A DNA stretch of 64,000 nt from Bilabrum cf. latius. Its lineage: Eukaryota; Bigyra: Bicosoecida; Bigyra; Bicosoecida. Below are positions 11,217 to 24,300 of this stretch, in pieces. The stretch lies in contig OZ237755.1 of the NCBI GenBank assembly GCA_965178125.1, forward strand, positions 806,001 to 870,000, read 5' to 3'. A program made the position numbers and the translations under genes. Under the pieces are notes generated by a model, which worked only from the letters and a program-made list of their open reading frames with translations, was not told where the DNA came from and searched no databases. Each line of letters starts with the position of its first letter. Within the stretch, counting starts at the first letter, position 1.

Positions 11217-14200
11217 TCAGTCAGGTCTCGTAATCCTTGCCCTCAGCACCTGCACTGCCTCTTCAGTCTCAACACCGGCAAGCCACAGTGACCTGCCCAG
11301 CGCGGCACACTGGCTCTCATGCTACACGTTCGCGCGCAAATCCGCCTTATCGCGCCCCTGGAAGTGTTCATCGTTTAGCAGCATGCTGCCCAGCCCCTGC
11401 GAGTGGTCGGGGATCCTAGCCAGCATCTCAGCTGCGTCTCTAGGCTGCACGGGGGTCAGGAGCGCCTCAACAGCCCACAGCAAGGGCTGGGTGGCAGGCA
11501 CCCCACCGAGCTGCTCCGTGGTTAGCTCCTACACTCGAATCTTGCGATCTCTGCCCTCTACTGCTGCAAGGACGAAAGCCATGCGTTCCGCAACGTCATC
11601 CACGGTGACACTGCCTGTGAGCGAGTATTTCGCTGCCGAAGAGCTCTCGAACGACTCACGCGCCGCTTGGTGCGAAGCCACAGCACATGCCTGGTACAAA
11701 GCGCATGCTGCACGGTACCACCTGAAGAAGAGCGCACTGATGGGGGCCAACGATGCGAGGAGGGCGAAGAGCCGGGCAGGGGGCATGATGGAGGAAGCGT
11801 TCGGCCTCGTGGCGTCCGGGTGGGGCGACACCTTGAGGTGCGTCAGCTCGATCCGGTTGAGGTCCGTGCAGTGGTCCGCGTGGAGGCTCTCCTGTGACAG
11901 ATCCAGCGGCAGGCATGGCGTGGCGGCGGCGGGCAGCGCCACCGCTAGCCTCGCCGACGAGCCCCCCTCTAGCGGGACGGCAGCCATGCCGTACGCAGCC
12001 TCGATTGGGTCAGCGTCCAGGCGGGCTGGCCACGAAGCAGCCACCACCAATCGGCCACGGATGCCCTCTTCCTTGGCCCGACACTCATCAGCGAGGTCAA
12101 GCTGCGAATCCGCGCTCATTGATAGGATCGTGGGCATCCCCGCAAAGTACCTTCGCCTATCGTTGTCAGCAGCTGCGTCCATCACTGTGTCCGACGACGA
12201 GTCAGCATCGGCACGGCTGCCGCATGCGTCCTCGGCTGGATCCGCGGATGAGGGGCCCCCAGCGAGTTTCTTGGTGCGCGCGTCGGTGCGCAGCACGTCC
12301 ACGATCTCCGCTGCGCTGAGAGGCGCGGGCCGGATGGTGTCGCGGTCATACCCGGCACCTCCTAGCTCCCAGGCTGTAGCTAGGAGCAGAGCTGCGGGGG
12401 TGAACTGGTCGCCCAGCGCAAGCCGATACTGCAGCAGCCTAGCACCTTTGCGTGCAGTCTTTTCCGGGGTAGGAACACTGGATCCGTCCGAGGAAGAGAC
12501 CCGCGAAAAGACAAGGGCTCGGGCACGCCTTGCTCCGAGCGCCGTGTACTGCTGCAGCTTGCGCATGAGCAGAGAGGCCAGGAGCTGCTCCGGGTGGTAC
12601 CGCGAGCTGGCATGGGCAATCGAGCCCTCATTCGCCTTGTGGGTAGTGTCACGCAAGGTGATTGCGCCGCGTGCGCCCGCCCTGCCTCCAGGAGCTGCGG
12701 CCAGCAGCCACGCCGTCTGGCTCAGCCTGAGCACCAGATCGTCCTGATGCTTCCGCAGCGCCGTCGGCGGGACGTCATCATGCGGCACCACGGCGGCGTG
12801 AGCAGCCATGGTGAGTGGATACTTCCTGTCCAGGTGAAGGCGGCGCCCAGTGCGACCTGCCGCGTCGCTGCTCCAGGCATCGGACCACACGGGCCCGCAG
12901 GCCGAGCTCCACAGCGCCTGGGCCAGGTCATCGCTCGCTGCGAAATGGTACTGCTGCAGCGTCCATGCCCCGGGACCCGATGCCCGCGGGCCGGCCAGAG
13001 AGAACCCCGCGAGCCTGCCGCCCATCCGCACCCCGTCCCTGCCACCGAACTCGTCAAGGGCGACAAGGGAGTTGCAGCTCACGGTGGTGACGCCCGGCGG
13101 TGCCGCCGCTGCCGGGGGTGTGCTAGCGAGACTCGCAGTCTTAGCTGCCTGGTGCGCCGACAGGCATCGGACCCACGCGGAATACAGCGCGGTCGTCCCG
13201 GGCCACCCGAGGAGCCTCAGCGTACCGAGAGCCGGGAACGCCTCGCTCCAAGCCGTGTGCAGAGGCCCGGGCACGGCGTAGTCAGGCTCCCACCCGCTGC
13301 GACGAGACCCGGAATACGTCCTAGGAAGGGAATCAGTGTCAGCAGAGTCTGAAGTCTGGAGGCCCATCGCGGCTGATTCCCGGAGCCTGGTGCCACCGGT
13401 GGTGCTGCCGTTGCCTGCAGCCGATGTGGCAGCCGCAGCACCCGATGCACCGCCCCCGCCCTTCCCAAGGTCGTCTCCAGACCTCGCGTGGAGCCCATTG
13501 CTGGCAGCCTCGTTGCTCTGCCCCCCCCTGCGCACGGACGCGTGCCTGAACAGGTGCGCGGTCCAGAGCCGCTTGTCCCCGCTGCGCCTCCACTCCTCCA
13601 TGGAGGCACGCGACAGTGCTGCCGAGTACACCGGCGTGAAGGCGGCGAGAGGGCCCGGCGCTCTGCCGAGGCCAGCCAGCTTCCCGCTTTTAGAGCGCAG
13701 CAGCGGCCCGGGAAGCACGAGGGAATCCGAGGAACGCTCATCTGACAGCTGACCACCCCCTCGCACGGTCCCTTGCAGCGAGATGAAGACGTCTTCGTCG
13801 TCCGCTCCGGGACACCCGCCCTGCGCCGCAAGGAGGGCGAGAGACAGCCACAGGGCAGACAGCGGCGACCCCGAGCTCGACACATCTTGCGCTGCAAATG
13901 CGCGGAATGCGGGCAGGGGCAGGGCCTGCAGCGGAAGCGCAACCCGGAGGGAAGCTTCCGGCCTGGGGGGCAGGCGAGTGGGGGCAAGGAGGGGTGTGGC
14001 TGCCACCATCCTGGTGCGCTCCCCGCCCACGATCATGTACGGGACGCGCGGGTCAAGCGGGCGCCTCTTCGGGTGGCCCGCGGCATCCAGCTCAACGGAT
14101 AGAAGGGAAGCGGCAGGAAGCGCCCATCGAGACGCAGAGCGGCCTGCAGCGGTAGCGCCAGAGGTGATTGCAGCCGACTCCACCATTGCCGGCTTTGGCC

Positions 14201-16559
14201 AGGTGAAGCACAGCGAGGGCGGAGGCGCGGCCCTGCTGCCGCTGCCAGGCGAGCCATCGTCGGTGGCCGATGCCACCGGCTCTGGAGCTGCCCAGTCCAT
14301 GACCTGCTGCAGTGGCGCAGTCATGAGGGCGGGCATACCCCATCCACCCAGCCGCAGAGCCGGTGGTGCCAGAGTCGCCGCGGAGGACTCGTGCTCCCTG
14401 GGCTCGTGCACGCCACGGGGCGACACACCGAGCCGAAACCCGCAGGCAGCCGTCCACGCCACCAGCGGAGCCCCGCCTGCACCCACTGCCGCCTCTCTCG
14501 TGGACTGCCCGACGACAGACTCTGCCTGTTCCCTGTCCACCCACGCGGAAGGGTCGCACCTGAGGCCTTGCACGAGCTGCATGAGCAGAGACGACGCCCG
14601 CGTGAAGCCGTGCCTGGCCGCGGCCCCTCGCCACGCGTCCACCCACTCGAACACGCTCACCAGCCCACCGGCAGAGACTGACGCAACGTCCGGATCCATC
14701 GGGTCGTCGTCGGCCCGTGACCCCGACGTCACCGCCGAGTGATACCCGGAACCTCTGAAGGCCGACGCCCCCACCATGCGGCCCCCGCGCTCCCTGCTAC
14801 CTGCCCGGCGACCGCTCGATGCCGAGGCCCCTGACCCCACGCTCCTCCTTCCCGAGCTGTCGTCCCTGCCCCTGTCACGGCTCTCGCTGGACTGCGCGCG
14901 CCGATGCCGGAGGCGATGCCCCCTCCCGTTGTTCCCTGGGTCGTCTTCCGACTTCGCGAGACCATCCACGTGCTCGTTCAGGTTTCGAAAGTACGCGGCC
15001 TGCCCGTGGCCAGCGACACCCGCGGGGGAGATAAGGTCCCTCGGGCCTCCCCCTGACGTCGTGGGTGCCAGCTGCATGGATTGCGTGCTATTTGGTCCCG
15101 TGGAAGCGTCTTCGGAGGCTGCCCCTCCCGCGCCCGAGGAGGCCGAGCCCTAGGTGCTCCCCTGCGGCTCCGCGTTCCGGACCGTGATTGTGGCTGAGGC
15201 CTCGTCGACGCTGCTGCGCCTGCGGGAGGCGCGGCCGCGTCTGCGCCCTCCTTGTGCTGCACCAGATCTAGCCTGCTGCGCTCTCGCCGGTGATCCCGGC
15301 CCCGGCATCTGGGCTGCTTCGGCGGCGACAGCGCCGATCGGAACGAGGCACTGTCGCAGGGCGCGGCGGATTTTCGCGACTGGTGCTGCGCTCACAGGGT
15401 CTTTAAGGCGACCTATTTGCCGCAGGGCACGCGTCTACGACTGCTCAGCGATGGATGGGCCCACTGGCAGCTGCTGCGCCTTCTGCTCGGCCAAGCCTGC
15501 GGCTGGCTGCTGCTCGAAAGCGTCGCTGGAGGCTCTCTGCGTACCACCCGCATCTGGCTTGGAATGTGTTGCTTCGTTTGCCTCATTTTTTGCAGCCACT
15601 AGCGTGTCAATGCACGTTGCAATCGCCAGGTCGAGGTTTGCAGCAAACCTCGGCAGAGGGAGGATCGCTCTGCCCCGGGACACTTCCAAGAATGATGTAA
15701 TAGCTGCTCTAGCAAACTCAGACGGCTGCGAGAGAGCAATTCAAACCAATTATAACTGATAGCGCGTCCTACTCAGCAAAACAGATGTTTTGATGCACAA
15801 CACGGCCTGAGAGCCAGCACAAGCGCCAATCAACATATCTTACCTTAAAGCTAGCAGCCTGACCTTTCGCATACCAAGGAGCCGCTACAATGTGAGATAC
15901 CCAACCTTTTCCTTCTGGGCTAAGCGAGCCATGGCTTGAGGACAGCCGGGCAAGTCCGGCGAGCTCAGAGGCAGCGCGTGCAACGAGGTCGAGCGCTGGT
16001 TGAAGTCTGTCAACGCTCAAATACAAGTTTGAGACTGGCAGTGCACCTCCATCTGGCGAACGGACTACAGAGGCATGCTGCAAGAGCCGCGGGGCTTCTA
16101 CCATCATGGCTGAGTCGGGTGCGAGGGTCGCAATCCGTGGGAGCTTGGAGCTGTACGACAGCGAGCTGGCGTCTGCACCATCTCTTTGACGATCTCTGGC
16201 TGTCTCCAGCTACTCTAAACCTGCTAGCTAGCACAGCTCATGTTCTAACTGATTTGCCCGAAATCCACTGCTCTCTCTGGCTTCACTGCAAACACAACGG
16301 GCAGTGCAACGACGTGGGCATGCGCGGTCATGCGAACACAACAGACAAAGCTCAGCAGCAATATATCAACATAAGCTTACAGTCTAGTCGATATTAGCTC
16401 CGATAGATCACTCGAGATACCCGTTGCTCTAGTACGAAAAAAATCTCGAACTTCGCGAGCCGATATCTCCCCGTTCCCATCTGTGTCGATGGCTTGGAAC
16501 AGAGACTTCACTAGACTATGAATCTACGCTGCTGCATGCAATTCTTCTCGAGAACCCAT
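11217..16559 (-). CDS. large EF-hand protein of unknown function
   Basis: Three exons: 16559-16381, 16285-15844 and 15725-11217, joined by GT-AG introns of 95 and 118 nt whose phases match. 1709 residues, TGA 11217. Seven in-frame TAG: 16524, 16228, 16210, 15435, 15150, 11529, 11322. Near residue 25 is one EF-hand loop, DTDGNGEISARE, followed by a coiled coil (ANQLEHELC). A conserved-looking globular block (DRLQPALDLVARAA; FLEVSRGRAILPL) comes next, then a long Ser/Gly/Ala-rich middle, a hydrophobic helix (LFALLASLAPISALFF) near residue 1490 and a C-terminal helical domain. A single calcium site suggests calcium regulation; the rest matches no family I can name. Its 3' end is partly duplicated at 4.2-4.4 kb. 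Confidence 0.8.
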
Positions 16560-16964
16560 CGATGCTGCTTCGGATGTTTGCTGGGGCCCCGAGTTGGTGG
16601 ATTGCTGTTGTCGGTATAGACTATCTGCAAACAGGTTTGAAGTGCACCTTACTCTGCTGTCCAGCACACTATCTACGCAGGTGGCACTGCCACACAAGAG
16701 ACCGCGGGTCAAGCTGATCCTGTCGGCATCGATGCATCGGGCGGCGGGTCAAGTGCTGCTGTAAAGAAGACGAAACGTGACGCCAATGTGGCAGCATCTA
16801 CACCCAAAGCCGATACCGTGGCACCAGTACTACCAGATGGCAACTCCTCGTCCGCATCTTCGTCAACCTGATGCTCATCTTTATCTTCATCCTCCCCACA
16901 AGTCGCCTCCACCGCCACATCCCGCGGCCCCTCCAGCGTCGTGCCCGGATCCACCTCCACCCGC

Positions 16965-17990
16965 ACCGGGTCCAGACTCCCAGGCAGGTGCACCTGGCAC
17001 GTCTTCCACCTCCACCCGCACCGGGTCCGGACTCCCAGGCAGGTGCACCTGGCACGTCTTCCACCTCCACCCGCACCGGGTCCGGACTCCCAGGCAGGTG
17101 CACCTGGCACGTCTTCCACCTCCACCCGCACCGGGTCCAGACTCCCAGGCAGGTGCACCTGGCACGTCTTCCACCTCCACCCGCACCGGGTCCGGACTCC
17201 CAGGCAGGTGCACCTGGCACGTCTTCCAGCTCCACCCGCACCGGGTCCGGACTCCCAGGCAGGTGCACCTGGCACGTCTTCCACCTCCACCCGCACCGGG
17301 TCCAGACTCCCAGGCAGGTGCACCTGGCACGTCTTCCACCTCCACCCGCACCGGGTCCGGACTCCCAGGCAGGTGCACCTGGCACGTCTTCCACCTCCAC
17401 CCGCACCGGGTCCGGACTTCCAGGCAGGTGCACCTGGCACGTCTTCCAGCTCCACCCGCTCCGGGTCCAGACTCCCAGGCAGGTGCACCTGGCACGTCTT
17501 CCACCTCCACCCGCACCGGGTCCAGACTCCCAGGCAGGTGCACCTGGCACGTCTTCCACCTCCACCCGCACCGGGTCCGGACTCCCAGGCAGGTGCACCT
17601 GGCACGTCTTCCACCTCCACCCGCACCGGGTCCAGACTCCCAGGCAGGTGCACCTGGCACGTCTTCCAGCTCCACCCGCACCGGGTCCGGACTCCCAGGC
17701 AGGTGCACCTGGCACGTCTTCCACCTCCACCCGCACCGGGTCCAGACTCCCAGGCAGGTGCACCTGGCACGTCTTCCACCTCCACCCGCACCGGGTCCAG
17801 ACTCCCAGGCAGGTGCACCTGGCACGTCTTCCAGCTCCACCCGCACCGGGTCCAGACTCCCAGGCAGGTGCACCTGGCACGTCTTCCACCTCCACCCGCA
17901 CCGGGTCCAGACTCCCAGGCAGGTGCACCTGGCACGTCTTCCAGCTCCACCCGCACCGGGTCCGGACTCCCCGGCAGCTGCACCTGGCAC
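16965..17990. repeat. 55-bp minisatellite, about 18-19 copies
   Basis: The unit reads ggcacgtcttccacctccac onward for 55 bp and is repeated almost perfectly; the main variants are a/g at one site and c/g at another. The unit has no stop codon in several frames of either strand. Because 55 is one more than a multiple of three, each frame cycles through all three phases, giving long open frames on both strands that need not be genes. Confidence 0.95.
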
Positions 17991-18059
17991 GTCTTCCAGC
18001 TGGACTCACCGCGCCTTCGCAACCACTAGGGCGGGCACATCGCTGCACACCTATATCAA

Positions 18060-18384
18060 TGGGACAGCCAGAATTTCGCCCGGATGGCAGCGGTGAGACC
18101 CTGCATGCCGGAGGTCGGGTCCATCCTGCCGCCGCTGAGCCTCAGAACGGGTGCAGCGTGTCCTCACGAAATACGCCGTATGCCTCGAGCGTGCGGCCGT
18201 CCTCCAGCTGCTTCCCGGCGAAGATCAGGCGCTGCTGGTCCGGGGAGATGCCCTCCTTGTCCTGGATCTTCTGCTTCACATTCTCGACCGTGTCCGACGA
18301 CTCCACCTCAAGGGTGATGGTCTTGCCGGTCAGAGCCTTCACAAAGATCTGACCAGACAGAGGCTTAAACAGCGGGTCGAGCAT
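18060..18384 (-). pseudogene. ubiquitin-like sequence with C-terminal frameshift
   Basis: From 18384 the frame reads a short leader and then [19 protein letters not shown] and most of ubiquitin through REDTLH, clearly ubiquitin. A one-base loss at the codon for position 73 then diverts it to TGA 18142. In the next frame the expected tail follows as VLRLSGG and 22 more residues to a TGA near 18060. The K63 position is Arg and the RGG end is SGG. The leader lacks the initiator Met directly before QIF. A decayed polyubiquitin unit is likeliest; a real ubiquitin-like protein with a sequencing error is the alternative. Confidence 0.7.
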
Positions 18385-19435
18385 TTGAAGATCGAGCGTG
18401 CCCCCGGCTGGCCCCGCTTACGCCAGAACAACGCGCCTGCATTTGCCAAACACAAGCTGTTTGGGTCCACTGGCGATCACCGGCCGGCAGATGCTGGCAA
18501 TTTTCCCTGCCAGCGGCCAGAGCTCGCGTAGTCACGAGGATGGGGCGACAAGCACAGTGTGTACGTCCTTGGTGCGACCCCAATCATCCGCCCGGGTCCG
18601 CTCTCCCGTTGCTTCCCTGACCCCAATCATCCGCCCGGATCCGCTCTCCCGTTGCTTCCCCCTTGCTGCGTCTTGGGACAGGCAGCCCCCGCCGCATGCG
18701 ACAGGCCCCGATGCGGCGCTGGTCACCCTCCAAAGGCCTAGATAGACCCGAGGTACGTCCACTCCATACTGCAGCTCCGCTCATTAGCATCATAACCAGC
18801 TTCCACGACGTACCAGTGGCAGATCGGAAGATCGATCAGCCCAGGTCGTGGATCTGCTGGACGATTTGCTCCACCGCCTCCGCAGCGTCCACTCGGTGCT
18901 CGCCACCACTACGGCAATCTCCTAGCCCGGCCAAGAGGTCTCCACTAGGCACCTACGCTTTATAGATTGGTGAAATCGGAGATTTTGACTTGCTGTCCGG
19001 ATTCCGTTGTCCTCAGCGTGGCGACCGTCGACACCAGCTAGTCGAGCCAAGTCACCGGTCTCATGCGCCGCACTGAGTCAAAACCGCGAGATAAACTAGG
19101 GCAGTGAGCTTGTCTTGGATCGTGCTCCTATCGGCGGTACCCCAGCGCACTTTGAAATTCGAACTACAGAACTTGCCTCTCGTCGAACTCGACACACTTT
19201 GCCATACCACTCGTCCCGCCAAAAGCCAGGGTAATAAAAATTTACAGGAGCAACAGTCGTCGTGATATTGTCTTGTCTTGGTTGCCCTTACACCGCTTAG
19301 AGCTCTGGGATCGATGACCGGAAGCACGGGCCACCACCGGATGGACGTGCATATGCCGCAAACAAAACAATCAAGCACAAGAGATTAATAAATGGAACTT
19401 GATTCTTTGGAATCGTGAATCAAATCGATTCAATA
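18385..19435. other. no supported gene; one short tandem duplication
   Basis: At 18576-18661 a 43-bp unit (starting gaccccaatcatccgccc) is present twice with one difference. The rest shows only short frames without family resemblance. The AT-rich last 100 bp probably hold the promoter and 5' leader of the thiamine pyrophosphokinase gene. Confidence 0.5.
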
Positions 19436-21145
19436 ATGAACTTTGCGTTGCGACGGGCCCGTGCAAGGTTGCAAGTAGCGGTACCGACGTTGCATGGGTT
19501 GTTCGAGCGTGTTAAGGCTGTAGCGCAGGAGGAAACTCCACTTAGTATTGGTATTGTCCTGAACTCGCCGGACTTAGCAGAGGCGGTGGCATTTGCTCGT
19601 AAACGTGCTCGTGGAGATCATGCGGTGATGCCCAAGTGCAAATGGGAGCTTGGAGCTCTTCGTAGCCAAGCCGAGTCACTGATTGCATTGGGATCAGTGA
19701 TCCAAAGCAGTCAGGTTGTTCTTGCAGCTGACGGTGCTGCAGAAGCGCTCTTGGCTCTCCATGAATGTGGGGACTGGGATGGCATGTTGTCAGACGCGAC
19801 AGCTCAGCTTGCCGACTTGGACCCAAAAGCACCCAGTTTCCCCGCAAAGAGCGCAGAACAGGCACACTCAGGATCGTCAATGTCGTCGCTCTGGCTCCCG
19901 AACGTTGTGATTGGCGATTTCGATTCGCTATCGAGGCGCGCCAGGGAGCGGCTCCTCGGCATGAACGCATCCAGCGAGCAGCTGTTGCGCAAGGAAGCTT
20001 CCAGAGCCGGAGATGCTGCAGCGGAGCCCCGTTTGATTATGTGCCGCTCAGAGAGCCAGGACGAGAACGACTTGTTCAAGTGCATCGCTGTGGCCCTCGC
20101 ATGCGGTGAGCATGCACTGGCTGGTGCACCGTCCACTGCTGTCGACGCCCCCTCAAAGGGCGCACATGCAGCAGGGACAGGGGCCACACCGGGTCAAGGC
20201 TTTCCAAGTCGTGAACCAGTGAAACCAATTCAAGCAAGCGCTGCAGGCAGTGAATCAGACACAGACTCCGCCGTCCCGTCCAGCACGAGCCAGGCGTTTC
20301 CCGTGGACGAGCAGCTGGAGGCGATCCTGCGGAGGTGGGACACAGCCAGGGTGCACAGCAGCAACTGCACTCGAAGCTAGTATGAGCGTCATCAAATGGG
20401 CTGTGAGAGTGCTGCTGGCAAGTCTTCAGATCGTGACAGTCACAGTGAGGGTGCCGGTGCCGGTACTGGTGCTGTTGCTGCACCAGTCACGCATGGTCCT
20501 CTCCCGGTTAGCATCACAATTGCGGGTGGGCTGGCCGGCCGTTTTGATCATTGTATGCAAACAATCAACGCGTTGCATTGCTTTGCAGGCCGGGTGCATC
20601 AAATGATGGTGGTAGACCGATCCAGCTGTCTATCTCTGGTACCAGAGGGGCGCAGCACGGTGTTTCCGGCTGCATGGCACGGGGACGGGGTGGGAATCCT
20701 GCCGATCTTCGGGCACCCAGCCGTGCCTCCTGCCCGGGGAGGTCCAGATGGTTCTCTATCGGAGCAAGCAACCGATGATGCGGCCGCCTCGACGCCATCT
20801 GCCATGGATGCGTGGAGCTTGGCGGATGCCAGTGGAGCAAGGCCTCGTGCTGCCGCGGCTAGCACGTCCACATGCGGAACATCTCCCAAAGACAGCGCAC
20901 CTCGCCGTGGCATCTCGTCGGAAGGTCTCAAATGGGACCTGTCGCCTGAGTTGGACCTCCGGTTTGGCGGGATCGTGAGCTCAAGCAACTGCCTGGGGGA
21001 GCGAGCTCGAACGGACGGTGTGCAGCTTGACGTGCCGGCGGGCGCTGCTCTTGTGTGGAGCGCAGACGTGCTGCCCTTGGCAATGTACCTTGAATCATCG
21101 ACTGTGGCAGTGGATGCGCCTGGAAGTATGCAGAAGGCAATTTGA
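19436..21145 (+). CDS. TPK: thiamine pyrophosphokinase
   Basis: Transfers pyrophosphate from ATP to thiamine to make thiamine pyrophosphate. Single exon, 569 residues, one TAG at 20378, TGA at the end. Signature blocks in order: ADGAAEALL near residue 96, VVIGDFDSLS near 158, SQDENDLFK, GGLAGRFDH near 364, GLKWDL near 498 and VSSSN near 515. The family is usually about 220-260 residues. This one has an Arg-rich N-terminus that may be a targeting peptide and a long Ser/Ala-rich insert (about residues 220-345) between the two halves; the TAG lies in that insert. The start at ATG 19436 is chosen over an upstream in-frame GTG. Confidence 0.9.
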
Positions 21146-21357
21146 CGGATGATGACTTGTGATCGAGTCGACCATGCATCCGGATTGCAATGGGCTGCCG
21201 GGTGGCTGGTGGCATGCATGGCTTGCGTCCAGTACGGTTGTACAGACTCTACAGAGGCCTATTGCTCGTCGATTGAAACAATAGAAAACGAAGTAGATAT
21301 AACTCAGATTGACTGCCAAATCATCCCATGGGGCTTTGCACCGCTTGAACAATCGCA

Positions 21358-24300
21358 TCAATCCAGCTAGTCCTCAAGCTCCAAGAGCGTACTGCATGCC
21401 TCCTGCAAGAACGTCCCGCCGGCCGCACTCGCAGCCAGCGAGACGTGCATCCCCAAGCTGCTGGCACCCCCATCAGTGCTGCCGATGTCACTGCCAGCTG
21501 CGCCAGCGTCGTGAGCCCTGGCCTTGCGGTAGCGGTGCCGTGGCCTGGGTCTACGATCCCTCGCACTTTGCATGCGGGAAGTGTCCGCGGCCCCTCGCGC
21601 ATTCGAAGCAGCTGCGAGCTTCAGGTGAGACGCGTGCGAGCCGCCGTGCCTGGTGTGCGACTTTTTTGTCGACCATCTGCTCTGACTGTCCGAGGGCATT
21701 CCCCTGCGACTAGCGCGATACATGCCCCGCCCACCCTCAAGTACACTATCCGTAGACCCGGGGGCGCCGGACTTGGATGCGCGCTGCATGGCAGTATTCG
21801 ACCGATGTGCCACGCTCTCACACGAGTATCCTGGCCGGGGCGCAGCTAGGCGGTTCCCCTCGCGCTGGCGTACGCTAGACTTCGCCGTGCCACTGCGCCG
21901 TTTGTGCCGGGCAGATCTGTCAGAGCGGGACCCTGCGCCAGCCCTTCGGCTCTATGCCACGGTATCCTGGCTTGCGTGCGGTTGCTACTTGGCGGACTGC
22001 TGCACAGGCACGGGTGTTCCCCTGGCTCGCATGGTGGCGTCGAGCCGCTGTATGGACCATGCCACCCTGTCTATTCGCAGGTGGGTCCGCAAGGCAGGCG
22101 ATTGCCGGCTGGCCGCTGCCCGTGACATCTGGGCGGATTCTTGCTGCAAGCCTTGCCCATTCGGCAGTTCGGTCGAAATATCACCCCCAGCGATGCTGCC
22201 GTGCGTCGTCCTTGAGCTCAGCTTGGGTACCGAGCGCTCAGGTTGCGGAGTACTGCATTGCCTTGCCTAGCTGATGCCAGCCTCCAGGTGTCCGATGGAT
22301 CGTCGCAGCTGGTCGATATGAAGCCCGGAACTATCCACAGCTTGAATGGCCCCAGCATCAAGCATAGCGAGCCTGTGCGACGCTATTTCCGACTGTAGTG
22401 GAGCACGCCGCACGGTGCTCCTGGATTCAATGCCAGAGCGTCCACGCTGGGACCGACGTCGGATGGCGGCACGCCCTTCTGATGCAACTCTCCAGCCGAG
22501 CATCACGCGTCCCAGTAGCTTCCTGCCTTGCAAAGCATGGATCCACCGGTGCCACGCGATGGATTTTCGCCGGATGGATTGAAACCAATCCAGCTGCACC
22601 CCTGCTCCACGTGCCCGCTGCAATCGCCTTGCCGCTGCACTCCATGCATGCAGACAACGAAGCTGGGTGCGCCTTGCGTGCCACTGCTACACAGCACTGA
22701 GCAGGCGGGAAGATGCACTGCTAGCCTCCCGCTGCTGCTTCCAGTGCAGCAGTGCGCGGCGACCCAGCCGGATTGCTGCAGAGTGTGCGACAATACAGGC
22801 TACATGTTGCAGGCCAGCAGTTCGTGCGGTCCTCCGGTGCCACTTGCGAAAGCATCGACGCATCGCGAAACACGTGCTAACTCGGAGCAACGCATCCGAC
22901 CGCGCGACTCTCCTCGAGTGTTCCTTGGCCCATGATCGCCACCTGGAGAGAGCAATCGTCACACGCAGCCTGCGCCGAGCAAGGATGACTTGTTCCCCTT
23001 GTCTGCACCGCCTGACGAACTGCACCCACCTTGTATCCAGATAGTGGCGCAGCAGCACACGGCGCAGCACGGACTGCAGCCGAACCAGACCATCCGCGAG
23101 GCAGCGGCGGCGGAACAGGGCGGAGCGCCAGCCACGCCACGACCTATCTAGCGATCTCTTGCTTGTGACTTTAGAGGCTTGGCGGGCAGACTCAAGCAAC
23201 GCATAGCCTCGGATCCTGCCGAACCTCAGTCGCGCCGCCCTGCGTCTCCACTGCCGCAGAGCTCTCGAAGTTCGGAACACGTTGCTCGCTCGCTGGCACT
23301 GATCGTGGAGCTACCGTACCGTTGCATGAGCCTTGCACGATGCAGCCAGTCCTCGCAGTGCGCGCCTAGCGAGCAGACGCCTCGCGAATGCCGCCGCAAC
23401 AGCGATCTTGCCGCGCTGCTCTCGCATCAACGATACAAAGGGCAGCCAGTGCAATCTCAGAGCCGAGCGCATGCGCAGTCTCGATACATGCACCTGCACT
23501 CGTGACTCAGTTTCTCGGAGCGCCTTCAATGCTCGGAGTCGCTGTCTCCAGTGTCGGATTGCAACAAGTGTTGCAGCTCGCGCGAGGAGCCTGTCGGCCT
23601 GCCTCTCCTTCTGCAGCACTGGACGCGCTTGCTGCTGCCAGCACCGCAGCACCTGCCGCAGCCTGCAGCGCTTAAGCACACGGGCTGCCTGCAAACGGCC
23701 ATTTGCAGCAGACGCGCACCATTGAAATGCGCAGAATCCGGCTTTTAGGCCCATGGATTTCTCGGCGCTCTGGAGGCTTGGCACGATCCGAGCCACGGCA
23801 AGCGCCGCCATCCATGCCCTTAGAGACCGCCGGGCCCTCGCCCTGGCACACGCATACGCCAGCTATCCACCAAGCCTCTGCAGCAGAACAACCCGTTTCC
23901 AAGCTGCAATGGCTGTCTTGCATTCGCGCGACGCCCGGGCCGCAGCCATGGCCTGGCACACACGGCGCACCCGGAGGCGCTCCCTCCACGCGGCGAAGCA
24001 GTGCCTCCTCACTGCAGCATGGCTGCGACTCTGGCACGCTGCCTCTGCCTTGCTTAGATGAACGAGTCTGGTCAGCCTCCTCCATACCTTCCTGGCGAGC
24101 TGTCTCCGCCAGTGCTGCTCGGACAGCAGGAGCCTGGCTCGCCTCCACTGCACCGCACCGGACCCTCCTCGCGAAGCGGCGAGGCGACCCATGACCAGTT
24201 GCCACTAGCGCCATGCTGCGCGTTTCTTCCGATGCATGGATCTGGCTCTCGTTTGAACGGATCGAAGCCGGTCCAGCACAGCCTTCAGCAAGCGGACTCT

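Noticed and set aside
12594-14742. Long plus-strand frames across the EF-hand gene
   Set aside because: GC-rich antisense shadows; the minus-strand frame is longer, has a matching exon structure and an EF-hand.
16965-17990. CRISPR array
   Set aside because: The units are contiguous with no unique spacers, and the genome is eukaryotic.
16709-18352. Proline- or Gly-rich proteins of 360-490 residues on both strands across 16.7-18.4 kb
   Set aside because: They are frame-cycling readings of the 55-bp minisatellite; no unique coding sequence or codon bias supports them.
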